Assembly: GCF_013409575.1 (NCBI RefSeq) | Contig: NZ_JACCCY010000002.1 | Location: 372,001-436,000 of the forward strand | Direction of reading: 5' to 3' | DNA: 64,000 bases | From: Macellibacteroides fermentans | Lineage (GTDB): Bacteria > Bacteroidota > Bacteroidia > Bacteroidales > Tannerellaceae | Translations under genes and position numbers: made by a program | In this document: positions 37,934 through 46,495 of the stretch, piece by piece | Position numbering within the stretch: the stretch's first letter is position 1 | How the letters are laid out: each line of letters opens with the position of its first letter | The notes under the pieces: generated by a model | Seen by the model: the letters and a program-made list of their open reading frames with translations, nothing else | Database searches by the model: none | What the model was told of the DNA's origin: nothing

Positions 37934-39388
37934 ATGGAGCAGACATTGATTGAGATTAAGGGAGCTGTTCCCCGAATCGAATACCTCAGGTATACAGAAC
38001 CGGTTTCCTGGCAGATAAATGAAGGTCATCATTGGGCTATTGTCGGGCCAAATGGAAGCGGAAAGACAGTTCTGACAGATATGCTTATCGGAAAATATGC
38101 TTTGAAGTTGGGTGAGGTGAGCTGTATTGACAGAAATGGAGCTAATTTAGCTGTCTCCGCTGTTGTTAAAAGTGTTGCCTTTAGAGATATCTATAGCTTA
38201 ATTGATGCCGATACCAGTTTTTATCAGCAGCGATGGAACAAAGGGATTGAACAGGATGTGCCGATAGTGAAAGAGCTTGTTGGCAAGGCAGATCAGAAGT
38301 GGCTTGACGAATTGGTGGACTGGTTCGGGATAGAAGATCTATTGGAAAAAGAAGTAAATCTTCTTTCCAGTGGAGAGTTGAGGAAGTTTTTGATTGTTAA
38401 ATCTCTGCTTACTAATCCTAGGGTGTTGATTCTTGATAATCCATTCATCGGATTAGATGTATCATCACGCAGTGTCTTAAACAAATTGTTGATTCGTTTG
38501 TCGGAATTAGACAATTTGCAAATCGTATTGGTTTTGTCTGATCCGGCCGATATCCCTGATTTCATTACGGATGTACTGCCAGTTAAAGATAAAAAGCTTT
38601 ATCCCGCTTTATCGGCAACCGAATTTATTAGCTCTATTGATTTGCAAGATCATCTGTTTCCACCCCGGCACTCTGCATTGTCTCATATTCCCGGGTTAGG
38701 TTTGCGGGAGCAGGACCTTAGTTACGAAAATGTGGCGGTTTTAAATAATATAAATATTAAATATGGATCACGTTCAATCTTAAAAGATTTGAACTGGACA
38801 GTAAAAAAAGGAGATAAGTGGGCCTTATTAGGACCGAATGGTTCCGGTAAATCAACCCTGCTCAGTTTGATATGCGGCGATAATCCGCAGGCTTATGCTA
38901 ATGATATAACATTGTTCGACAGGAAAAGAGGATCCGGAGAAAGCATTTGGGATATTAAAAAACGGATTGGATATGTATCGCCTGAAATGCATATTTATTA
39001 TCAACAGAATACGAAATGTGTGGATGTGGTTGGTTCCGGTTTTTTTGATACAATCGGGCTATACAGAAAGTGTTCTTCTCAACAGGAAGATATGGCAATG
39101 GAGTGGATGAAGCTTCTGGATGTATCTCATCTTAGAGATATAGCCTTTCAGCATGTGTCTTCAGGAGAACAACGTTTGCTTTTATTTGCCAGAGCGATGG
39201 TTAAAAGACCTGAGTTGCTTATTCTTGACGAACCCATGCATGGACTGGATATTGTAAACAAAAGAAGGATTAAGAGATTCATCGAATCGTATTGCAGTGA
39301 GCATATTACACTCATTTATGTAACGCACTATCAGGATGAACTTCCGGATATAATTGACAAGCAGCTCGTCTTAAAAAAGCAACAGTGA
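37934..39388 (+). CDS. Twin ABC ATPase, ModF-like
   Basis: A 484-residue soluble protein with two ATP-binding cassettes, like ModF/PhrA. Cassette 1 has Walker A G-P-N-G-S-G-K-T (38-45), signature L-S-S-G-E and Walker B L-I-L-D-N-P, where the catalytic Glu after Asp168 is Asn169. Cassette 2 has G-P-N-G-S-G-K-S-T, V-S-S-G-E-Q-R and a normal L-I-L-D-E-P. Thus one ATPase site may be slow or structural. No membrane subunit lies nearby, so a role in molybdate uptake is unsupported. A TACTTTTG box at 37902-37909 is a likely promoter element. Confidence 0.85.
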   Translation: MEQTLIEIKGAVPRIEYLRYTEPVSWQINEGHHWAIVGPNGSGKTVLTDMLIGKYALKLGEVSCIDRNGANLAVSAVVKSVAFRDIYSLIDADTSFYQQRWNKGIEQDVPIVKELVGKADQKWLDELVDWFGIEDLLEKEVNLLSSGELRKFLIVKSLLTNPRVLILDNPFIGLDVSSRSVLNKLLIRLSELDNLQIVLVLSDPADIPDFITDVLPVKDKKLYPALSATEFISSIDLQDHLFPPRHSALSHIPGLGLREQDLSYENVAVLNNINIKYGSRSILKDLNWTVKKGDKWALLGPNGSGKSTLLSLICGDNPQAYANDITLFDRKRGSGESIWDIKKRIGYVSPEMHIYYQQNTKCVDVVGSGFFDTIGLYRKCSSQQEDMAMEWMKLLDVSHLRDIAFQHVSSGEQRLLLFARAMVKRPELLILDEPMHGLDIVNKRRIKRFIESYCSEHITLIYVTHYQDELPDIIDKQLVLKKQQ

Positions 39389-39400
39389 GATAATTCTGCC

Positions 39401-40567
39401 TTATCCAATCCATGTAGCCTTGTGCCATAGCGATTCCAGGGGGCCTTGTTTATGTACATGTAGCCACCAGGTGCTGAAGATGCCTTGTAAGATTGCCAGG
39501 CATATTCCGATAATTAAACAGTGTGTTGCACCGGTAAATTGGTACATGCCTAAACCGAAACCATAGTAGATAAATGAACCAAGTATGGATTGGATAATGT
39601 AGTTAGATAGACTCATCCGGCCGATTGGGGCTAAAAGATTTAAGGCTTTATTAAACAATGAGGTCCGATACAATAATACAAAGGATGACACTAAAAAGAT
39701 CATAAATGCCAGATTAGCCCAGGAAGATAGTATCACACTAAGCGGCCTGATAAGCGCTTCGCTGGTATACCAGGTGCCAACATTGGTTTTAGCTTGATAA
39801 AGAGGGATGAAAGCAACAAGGGAGATAACAAGAGCTTTTTTCCAAAAACGGATGTTGCTGTCCGATTCTTTAAATAAACCTTTGCGCCCGGCCAGCATTC
39901 CTAGCATAAACAGTGAAAGTGTCTGAAATACCCTTCCGTTTTCCCACGACCAGTTGAATACTGCCGGTCGCCCGTTGGTTAGATTGCCAACAACAGTATC
40001 TATAAAAGAGTCTTTTGGAATATATTCACCCATTTTGCCGAAATAAGCCCATGATGCCGGATTAGCCGGAGTAACTTCCGGATGCTGTAGGGCACATGCG
40101 AAGTTTATCCATTCATAGGGCTGAAGCATAAGTAAAGTGGCAATAATAAGCACCCAAGAGTCTTTTAATTTTGCAACCGGTATCAGTCCGAAACCGATTA
40201 TTGCATATATGGTAAGTATATCTCCCTGATAAAAAGCGGAGTTGATAATTCCAAAACCCAGCAGGAGTATCAATCGCCAGGCAAATCTACCTCTGAAATC
40301 CTTTCCTTTTTTTGCTTGGTTATCAGACTGAATAAAGAATGTTAATCCAAACAGTAATGCAAATATAGCATAGGATTTACCGGCAAATAAGAAAAAAAGT
40401 ACATCCCATACCTGTTTATCAAGTGCTTTCATCCACGGCGAAAGATTTTCAGGAAGGAAATAATAATCGAAATGCTCCAGGTTGTGAATAAGCATTATAG
40501 AAATAATAGCAAAACCGCGTAAGGCATCAACCACATACAGTCTGGACGAATTCTGATTTATCAACAT
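39401..40567 (-). CDS. DUF418 family (YeiB-like) membrane protein
   Basis: A 388-residue integral membrane protein with about ten spans. The start V-D-A-L-R-G-F-A-I-I-S-I-M-L-I-H-N matches the heparan-alpha-glucosaminide acetyltransferase/YeiB clan, and the C-terminal part (P-I-G-R-M-S-L-S-N-Y-I-I-Q-S-I-L-G) is the DUF418 domain. It may transfer or transport small groups across the membrane; no substrate can be given. It converges with the ABC gene, 12 bp apart. Confidence 0.85.
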   Translation of the reverse strand: MLINQNSSRLYVVDALRGFAIISIMLIHNLEHFDYYFLPENLSPWMKALDKQVWDVLFFLFAGKSYAIFALLFGLTFFIQSDNQAKKGKDFRGRFAWRLILLLGFGIINSAFYQGDILTIYAIIGFGLIPVAKLKDSWVLIIATLLMLQPYEWINFACALQHPEVTPANPASWAYFGKMGEYIPKDSFIDTVVGNLTNGRPAVFNWSWENGRVFQTLSLFMLGMLAGRKGLFKESDSNIRFWKKALVISLVAFIPLYQAKTNVGTWYTSEALIRPLSVILSSWANLAFMIFLVSSFVLLYRTSLFNKALNLLAPIGRMSLSNYIIQSILGSFIYYGFGLGMYQFTGATHCLIIGICLAILQGIFSTWWLHVHKQGPLESLWHKATWIG

Positions 40568-40922
40568 GTTTTTATCTTTATACCAATGTTTTGCCGTTTA
40601 CAGCTCGTTGCAAATAAATTTGACGAACAATCTGCTTTAGATAAACAGCCTGTTTTTTTGTTTTTTAAGCTGGCAAAATTAATGACAATTACATAGATGT
40701 ATGCTCGTTTATGTATGTTGTTCAGCAACTTTCTGATGAATATTTAGATACGAAAACGGCATGCACGGCTCTCACGAGCCAGGCATGCCTGATTTTAACC
40801 ATATTAATCCTAACCTACTTAATAAAACCAAAACCAATTATTTGTTTTGAACCATGTAAAATGTAATGTATTATCAACTATTATTAAAAATGTGTTGCCT
40901 CACGGCAAGATTGAGTTTTATT
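40568..40922. other. 355-bp intergenic region with strong hairpin and leader-like sequence
   Basis: No gene is visible. At 40759-40790 a hairpin with arms GGCATGC / GCATGCC and inner GGCTC / GAGCC may end the Gfo/Idh gene transcript, read on the minus strand and followed by GTTTTC. Plus-strand sequence TTAATCCTAACCTACTTAA (about 40803-40821) resembles the leaders commonly found before susC genes, but no such gene follows. Confidence 0.45.
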
Positions 40923-42296
40923 CTATTCCAGTTTCCAAGGTTTCCTGTATTCGTAATGAAGCAATTTATTGGCTGCCTCGCAATTGGTGATCCGTTCGTT
41001 TACCGGATCCCAGATAATCCGCTCTTTTACTTCCAGCGCGATATTTGCCAGCAGGGCAAATGAGGACGAGCGATAACTTTGTTCGATAGACGATACAGGT
41101 GTATTTCTAGTCTTTACGCAGTTGATGAAATCGGTTATATGATTGTATGTCCAGTCTTCTTTGGGCATATTGAATTCTTCTTTCTCGAATGTTTGTTTCC
41201 AGTCGGCGAACTGTCCCGGTGTAGCCGGATAGTATCTGTACCCGTTGTCGCTTATATACAGACTTCCCTTTGTGCCGATAATCTCGATATTGCCATATTT
41301 CAACCCAGGTACGCTGGTTGTTTCGCAAACCCGGAAGTTAAATAGTTTACCCGAGGCAAATTCGTACGTAATATCCATGTTTTCGGGTATGGTACGGTCG
41401 TCTCTGATGATATGATTCGTACCTACGGCAGTTACTGCTACCGGAGCTTGCTCCCCGATCAGCCATTGAACGATGTCGATGTAATGCGATCCGTTATTGG
41501 CTATCTGTGAAGAATAGTCTTTCCACCAACGGAACATATAGGGCGCAATATTGTATTGGAAGTCGCGGTATGCCCTCGGACCTAACCATGCATTCCAATC
41601 GAAATCCTTCGGTGGCATTTCTGGTTTCATATTGCCTATACCGTTGGGTGTCATATTGCTGTAATAGTGCGAATTGATGACCGAAATCTCGCCCAGCTTT
41701 CCGCTCTGGATCAATGCCGGTATTTTATTATAAAGAGCTGCGCAGCGACGCATGTAACCAACGCTTACTACTTTCTTAGTACGGTTTACCGCATCAACAA
41801 TCTTTCTGCCCTCGTATATAGTCATGGACACAGGCTTTTCAAGATAAACATCTTTACCCGCATTTACCGAGTCTATTGCCTGCAAAGCGTGCCAATGATC
41901 AGGGGTGGCGATACATACCGCGTCCACGTTTTTATCGTCCAGCAGTTTGCGATAATCTTCGTATAAAGCTATCTCTTTGCCAAAATTCTCACCCATTACA
42001 GGAACCGGCCTTCCCTTAGGAAGAAAAAATCGAGGATCAACCAGGCTGCGGTTTCTGGAAAGATAAGGCTTATAAATATCACACAGAGCAGTAACCTTTA
42101 CATCCGGGTTTTTCATAAACGAATGTAGCAGCTGGGTTCCTCTGTTGCCGATGCCGATAAAACCCATCCGGACTCTGTCGTTCGCTCCCATAATGTTTCC
42201 CTTTACGTCGATGGTAGGAAAACCTACTCCCAGAATGCCTGCTGCCGCAAGTGTTGATTTTTTTAGAAAATCGCGTCTGTTTGTTTTATTTTTCAT
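40923..42296 (-). CDS. Gfo/Idh/MocA family oxidoreductase with Tat signal
   Basis: A 457-residue NAD(P)-dependent oxidoreductase-like protein. A twin-arginine signal (N-R-R-D-F-L-K-K-S, A-A-A-G-I-L-G-V-G) marks export after folding. The Rossmann motif is G-F-I-G-I-G-N-R-G, followed by T-A-L-C-D-I and the family hallmark D-V-Y-L-E-K-P-V-S-M. The export and length resemble Bacteroidetes members that act on sugars, including the GH109 branch, but I cannot place it there with certainty. It is divergent from the enolase-superfamily gene, with which it may share a pathway. Confidence 0.85.
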   Translation of the reverse strand: MKNKTNRRDFLKKSTLAAAGILGVGFPTIDVKGNIMGANDRVRMGFIGIGNRGTQLLHSFMKNPDVKVTALCDIYKPYLSRNRSLVDPRFFLPKGRPVPVMGENFGKEIALYEDYRKLLDDKNVDAVCIATPDHWHALQAIDSVNAGKDVYLEKPVSMTIYEGRKIVDAVNRTKKVVSVGYMRRCAALYNKIPALIQSGKLGEISVINSHYYSNMTPNGIGNMKPEMPPKDFDWNAWLGPRAYRDFQYNIAPYMFRWWKDYSSQIANNGSHYIDIVQWLIGEQAPVAVTAVGTNHIIRDDRTIPENMDITYEFASGKLFNFRVCETTSVPGLKYGNIEIIGTKGSLYISDNGYRYYPATPGQFADWKQTFEKEEFNMPKEDWTYNHITDFINCVKTRNTPVSSIEQSYRSSSFALLANIALEVKERIIWDPVNERITNCEAANKLLHYEYRKPWKLE

Positions 42297-42535
42297 GCGT
42301 ATATCAGATTAAGCAATTACAAGTCTTTTTCGATATTGCAAATGTAGGGCCTTAAACGATTCAATATCCCTCAATTTGCGTATAATACTCCTCATATTAC
42401 GTAAATGTTACAAGGCTATATCTCTATCTATTAGATTATTGACGCTAAATGAGGGCATCTGTTCGCAAATTGAGTAAACAATCCCCGGGGCAAGTGATAG
42501 TTTTGTGCAAGTTCTTTTATTACGAAATAAATACT

Positions 42536-43960
42536 ATGTCTAAAATGAAGACCCGAAGGGAATTTTTAAAAAACAGTCTGCTTGCCGTGGGGGCGGCTTG
42601 TGCATGTAAACCCGAAATCCATTTTGCTGCCACAACCCGTTTGCCATCGCTTAAGGATATTCATATAGTAAATGTAGATGCAGATTTTGAGCGCGAACCG
42701 CTAATCAGACCTTTTGGATTTAAAGGAGGAGCCTTATCCGAACTTTGGCAGGTGGCCAGTTACCTGGAAAGTGATTCCGGCCAGCATGGCATCGGACTTT
42801 CAACTCAAAGCGTGTTATGGTCTGATGCAAAGATATTTTCCTCTCATTCCGAAAGTGGTGGCAACTCCCTGATGTATACCCTTACCGAGAAGGCCATCCA
42901 GTTGCTCCGCGGACGATCGTTTCGTACACCGATTGACCTGCTGGATGCCATTTACCCCGAAGTACTGGCATACGGAAAAACAATCACATCCAATCCGGAT
43001 CTGCGTAAAACATTTGTGTTGAATGCCCTGGTGGGGATAGACAATGCCGCATGGTTATTGTACGCGCGCGAGAACGGATTCTCCACTTTTGATGAGATGA
43101 TTCCGGCTATTTATAAGGATACCTTTTCCAGCAGGCACGATAAGATTGCATCCATCCCTCTTATACCTTATAATATTCCGCTTCAGGAGGTAGAGGCTAC
43201 AGCCGAACAGGGCCACTTTTTTATGAAAATAAAAATCGGTCAGGCCGGATCGCAAGCCGAAATGCTGGAGAAGGACAAGATGCGTATCCGCGAGATTCAT
43301 CAAACGATTGGCCACAAACGGAATCCTTATACCAAAGAGGGCAGGGTGGTGTATTACCTGGATGCCAACGGACGCTACGAGCAGAAGGATACCTTTCTTA
43401 AATTATTGGACTATACAAAGAAAATCGGGGCGTACGACCGGATAGCCATTATAGAGGAACCTTTTCCCGAAGAGATGGAATGCGATGTTACCGATATTCC
43501 GGTGAGGCTGGTGGCCGACGAAACAGCGCATACGGATCAGGACGCGCTGAAACGGATTCAGATGGGATACAGGGCCATTGCCCTGAAACCTATTGCTAAA
43601 ACACTGAGCATGACGATGAAGATAGCCAAGCTGGCACAAGAACATCAGGTTCCCTGTTTCTGTGCCGACCTTACCGTAAATCCGATTCTGGTGGAATGGA
43701 ATAAAAATGTGGCCGCAAGGTTGCAGCCTTTTCCCGGATTGGGTAACCTGAGTCTGCTTGAAAGCAACGGAAGCCTTAATTACCTGCAGTGGGATAAAAT
43801 GATGGATTATCATCCGCAGAAAAGTAAAAAATGGGTGAATCCGATAAACGGACTCTACCATGTTGATGACGACTTTTACAAAACAAGCGGTGGTATTTTT
43901 GATAGCATACCTCATTATGAAACACTGTTTGCCGGAAAAAAGAAAATTATGTCAAAGTAA
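42536..43960 (+). CDS. Enolase-superfamily (mandelate racemase/muconate lactonizing) enzyme, Tat-exported
   Basis: A 474-residue member of the enolase superfamily. The ATG at 42536 (or 42545) gives a Tat-like start, T-R-R-E-F-L-K-N-S-L-L-A-V-G-A; the frame extends to 42449, but those residues precede the signal. The barrel has paired lysines (M-K-I-K-I-G), metal ligands in Y-L-D-A-N-G, I-E-E-P-F-P and V-A-D-E-T, and a second lysine in A-L-K-P-I. A lysine on each face is the pattern of the muconate lactonizing/dipeptide epimerase subgroup. Substrate unknown. It is divergent from an exported oxidoreductase. Confidence 0.82.
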   Translation: MSKMKTRREFLKNSLLAVGAACACKPEIHFAATTRLPSLKDIHIVNVDADFEREPLIRPFGFKGGALSELWQVASYLESDSGQHGIGLSTQSVLWSDAKIFSSHSESGGNSLMYTLTEKAIQLLRGRSFRTPIDLLDAIYPEVLAYGKTITSNPDLRKTFVLNALVGIDNAAWLLYARENGFSTFDEMIPAIYKDTFSSRHDKIASIPLIPYNIPLQEVEATAEQGHFFMKIKIGQAGSQAEMLEKDKMRIREIHQTIGHKRNPYTKEGRVVYYLDANGRYEQKDTFLKLLDYTKKIGAYDRIAIIEEPFPEEMECDVTDIPVRLVADETAHTDQDALKRIQMGYRAIALKPIAKTLSMTMKIAKLAQEHQVPCFCADLTVNPILVEWNKNVAARLQPFPGLGNLSLLESNGSLNYLQWDKMMDYHPQKSKKWVNPINGLYHVDDDFYKTSGGIFDSIPHYETLFAGKKKIMSK

Positions 43961-43961
43961 C

Positions 43962-44057
43962 TGTCATCTGTCATTTTACCCCTCAGATCCCTTTATTGAA
44001 GGGGATTTTGGGAATGACAGATGCCGAATGACAGATCAGTTTCATTTGTCATCTGTC
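43962..44057. repeat. Alternating inverted copies of ATGACAGAT
   Basis: CATCTGTCATT (43965-43975) pairs perfectly with AATGACAGATG (44013-44023), enclosing an inner hairpin ATCCCTTT / AAGGGGAT. A second pair follows: AATGACAGAT (from about 44027) and ATCTGTC (44051-44057). The arrangement resembles paired REP-type elements. Confidence 0.65.
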
Positions 44058-44160
44058 TCCAGCATTCCCTAGCCGCGATATGCCTGTAGCAAGCGAATTT
44101 CCCTTAAGAGATTAACTTTTCTACAGGCATATTTAGCGCCTAACTCAAAGTATATTCTTC

Positions 44161-44246
44161 GTCTCTCAGCTGAGGGACAATGATCACGCAGCTGTGTGAC
44201 AATGATCCCTCAGATGGAGGACGATGGTCCCTCAGCTGCGAGACGA
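44161..44246. repeat. Four tandem 22-bp palindromic units centred on CAGCTG
   Basis: Units at 44161-44180 (two bases short), 44181-44202, 44203-44224 and 44225-44246. Consensus about TGRTCNCKCAGCTGNGNGAC followed by AA or GA. Each unit is itself an imperfect palindrome of about 18 bp; the third has CAGATG at its centre. Period and symmetry are direct observations. Confidence 0.8.
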
Positions 44247-44314
44247 GTAAATGATATAAGGGAAATACACTATTCGCCTTATGAACGGACTTACTGTGTA
44301 CAGTGCCGGAAACA

Positions 44315-44350
44315 AACAACAGGATACTCCGTAAGGGGTATCCTGTTGTT
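44315..44350 (-). terminator. Terminator hairpin of nadE
   Basis: 16-bp stem AACAACAGGATACTCC / GGGGTATCCTGTTGTT with one G-T pair and a GTAA loop, 16 bp after the nadE stop. Read on the minus strand a short T-rich stretch (TTTGTTTCC) follows. Confidence 0.7.
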
Positions 44351-44365
44351 ATAAATAGATTCTGC

Positions 44366-46297
44366 TTAGTTTTCGGGAATCAGCTCGATCTCGTGCAGCC
44401 AGTGTGCCGATGAGGCATCGCTGGGCATGCGCCAGTCGCCACGGGGCGAAAGACTTACAGAGCCAACCTTGGGTCCGTCGGGCAGGCAGCTGCGCTTAAA
44501 CTGCTGCATAAAAAAGCGGCGGAAGAAGGTGTGCAGCCATTTTTTCAGCACTGCACGGCTGTATTTAGTTCCGAATGCATTCTCGGCCAGGTAAAAAATC
44601 TTGGAGGGAGTGGCTCCGAAACGAAGGAAATGATAAAGGAAAAAGTCGTGCAACTCGTAGGGGCCTACCAAATCTTCGGTTTTCTGTTTGATGTTACCGT
44701 TTTCATCCGCGGGAATCAGTTCCGGACTGATGGGAGTGTCGGCAATATCAAGTAAGGTACGCTTCGATTGCTCGTCAACCCGGTAGTTGGCGACCCATTC
44801 CACCAACGAACGAACCAGTGTTTTGGGGATGCTTCCATTAACCCCATACATAGACATATGGTCGCCGTTATAGGTTGCCCACCCGAGAGCCAGTTCGGAC
44901 AGGTCGCCTGTGCCTATCACCAGACCGTTTTCCTTGTTGGCAATATCCATCAATAGCTGCGTACGTTCGCGGGCCTGACTGTTTTCGTAGGTTATGTCGT
45001 GTACCGAAGCATCGTGACCTATGTCCTCAAAATGTTGCAGGCAGGCAGCTTTAATGGAAACTTCGCGGGAGGTGATCCCCAGTGAATCCATCAAATCGAG
45101 AGCATTCTGATAGGTGCGGTCGGTGGTCCCGAAGCCGGGCATGGTGATACCCAGTATATTTTTGCGCGAAAGTCCCAGTACATCGAATGTTTTTACGCAG
45201 ACAAGCAATGCCAGGGTGGAATCAAGTCCCCCCGAAATTCCCACAACAACCTTCTGCGTATGGGTATGCAACACCCGTTTGGCCAGTCCGGATACCTGAA
45301 TGTCGAATATCTCCTCGCAACGTTCGGTCAGCGCCGCGCCTTCCGGCACAAACGGATGAGGATCTATCGTACGTGTAAGTGTACCCTCTACCGATGTCGC
45401 ATCAAAGGGAATACGTACCGCTTCGGCAAAAAGCATTCTATCCAATCCCTTGCTGAAGCCGGTGTTAACCTGGCGGTCGTGCTCCAGATTGTCGATATCT
45501 ATTTCTGATATTATAAGCTGTTCATCTTGTTCGAACCGTTTGGAGGCAGCCAGAAGCGATCCGTTTTCGGCAATCAGGGCGTTACCGGCAAATACCAAGT
45601 CGGTCGTAGACTCGCCGAACCCCGCGGATGCGTAAACATATCCGCTGATGCAGCGGGCCGACTGCTGACAAATAAGATTTCTCAGGTAGCTGTTCTTCCC
45701 GATCAGTTCGTTGCTGGCAGAGAGGTTCACGATAACATTGGCTCCCAACATGGCTAAAACCGAGCTTGGGGGGACAGGAACCCACAGGTCTTCGCATAGC
45801 TCGATGCCCACAGTAAGGTTACCGGTCTCGAACAACAGATTGCCGCCCATAGGGTAGGAGTCGTTGCCGATGCGTATTGTATCCAGTTTGAGCTCCGAAG
45901 CCGACGAGAACCACCGTTGTTCCTGAAATTCTTTGTAATTGGGGAGGTATGTTTTAGGTACAACACCCAGTATCTTTCCCTGCTGAAACACCACCGCAGC
46001 ATTGATAAGTCTGTTTTCCGTGCGAAGCGGAATCCCTACAACGGCAAGAACCGGCAGGTCTCTTGTGGAATGAACCAGTTCGGCGAGGGCTTTTTCCGCT
46101 TGGTCGAGTAGCAGCTTTCCACTAAACAAATCCATACAGGTGTAGGCGGTTACGGATAATTCCGGGAAGGCCACAAGCTGGGCACCCGCCTCCGAAGCCT
46201 TTAGCATCAGTGCTTGTATCTGCGTTATATTGTAGTTGCAATCCGCCACACGCACACCGGGTATTGCTGCAGCCACCTTAGTAAAACCGTGTTTCAT
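44366..46297 (-). CDS. nadE: Glutamine-dependent NAD(+) synthetase
   Basis: A 643-residue fusion that makes NAD from deamido-NAD, ATP and glutamine. Residues ~5-280 are a nitrilase-type amidase supplying ammonia, with Glu in F-P-E-L-S-V-T, Lys in L-P-N-Y-K-E-F and Cys in I-E-L-C-E-D-L-W. Residues ~330-640 are the ATP-pyrophosphatase synthetase with P-loop S-G-G-L-D-S-T-L-A. The length is normal for the two-domain form. A TACATTTG box on the minus strand (46335-46342) lies about 38 bp before the ATG. Stand-alone gene. Confidence 0.96.
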   Translation of the reverse strand: MKHGFTKVAAAIPGVRVADCNYNITQIQALMLKASEAGAQLVAFPELSVTAYTCMDLFSGKLLLDQAEKALAELVHSTRDLPVLAVVGIPLRTENRLINAAVVFQQGKILGVVPKTYLPNYKEFQEQRWFSSASELKLDTIRIGNDSYPMGGNLLFETGNLTVGIELCEDLWVPVPPSSVLAMLGANVIVNLSASNELIGKNSYLRNLICQQSARCISGYVYASAGFGESTTDLVFAGNALIAENGSLLAASKRFEQDEQLIISEIDIDNLEHDRQVNTGFSKGLDRMLFAEAVRIPFDATSVEGTLTRTIDPHPFVPEGAALTERCEEIFDIQVSGLAKRVLHTHTQKVVVGISGGLDSTLALLVCVKTFDVLGLSRKNILGITMPGFGTTDRTYQNALDLMDSLGITSREVSIKAACLQHFEDIGHDASVHDITYENSQARERTQLLMDIANKENGLVIGTGDLSELALGWATYNGDHMSMYGVNGSIPKTLVRSLVEWVANYRVDEQSKRTLLDIADTPISPELIPADENGNIKQKTEDLVGPYELHDFFLYHFLRFGATPSKIFYLAENAFGTKYSRAVLKKWLHTFFRRFFMQQFKRSCLPDGPKVGSVSLSPRGDWRMPSDASSAHWLHEIELIPEN

Positions 46298-46420
46298 ACA
46301 AATAAAATTAGTACTTATTTTATGTATCCAGATACAAATGTACGAGATAATCTTTTATTTACCACGACATACAGGTAAAATGTCTGGAGGTTACTCCGGC
46401 TGATCCGTAAAACAAAGAAA

Positions 46421-46448
46421 GGGAAATCTCTATCACAGAGACTTCCCT
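46421..46448 (-). terminator. Terminator of glnN
   Basis: GGGAAATCTCT / AGAGACTTCCC stem (one mismatch) with a 5-base loop; on the minus strand TTTCTTTGTTTT follows. It ends the glnK-amtB-asnA-glnN gene series. Confidence 0.75.
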
Positions 46449-46495
46449 TCGACGCAAACACAAAACAATCAACAAAAAACTAACATTTAGTTGCG

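Larger units (their letters stand above)
43961..44365. other. 405-bp intergenic block of palindromic repeats between convergent genes
   Basis: No gene is visible. It holds several inverted repeats in series: a family built on ATGACAGAT (43962-44057), a 12-bp inverted repeat ATATGCCTGTAG / CTACAGGCATAT (44078-44132), four tandem 22-bp units centred on CAGCTG (44161-44246) and a terminator hairpin (44315-44350). Such density suggests a repetitive extragenic element rather than simple termination. Confidence 0.7.

Noticed and set aside
37934-39388. Assigning the twin ABC ATPase to molybdate transport
   Set aside because: There are no modABC or molybdopterin genes in the window, and the first cassette lacks the catalytic glutamate.
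40923-42296. Naming the exported oxidoreductase a GH109 N-acetylgalactosaminidase
   Set aside because: The fold and Tat signal fit, but no GH109-specific signature could be confirmed by eye.
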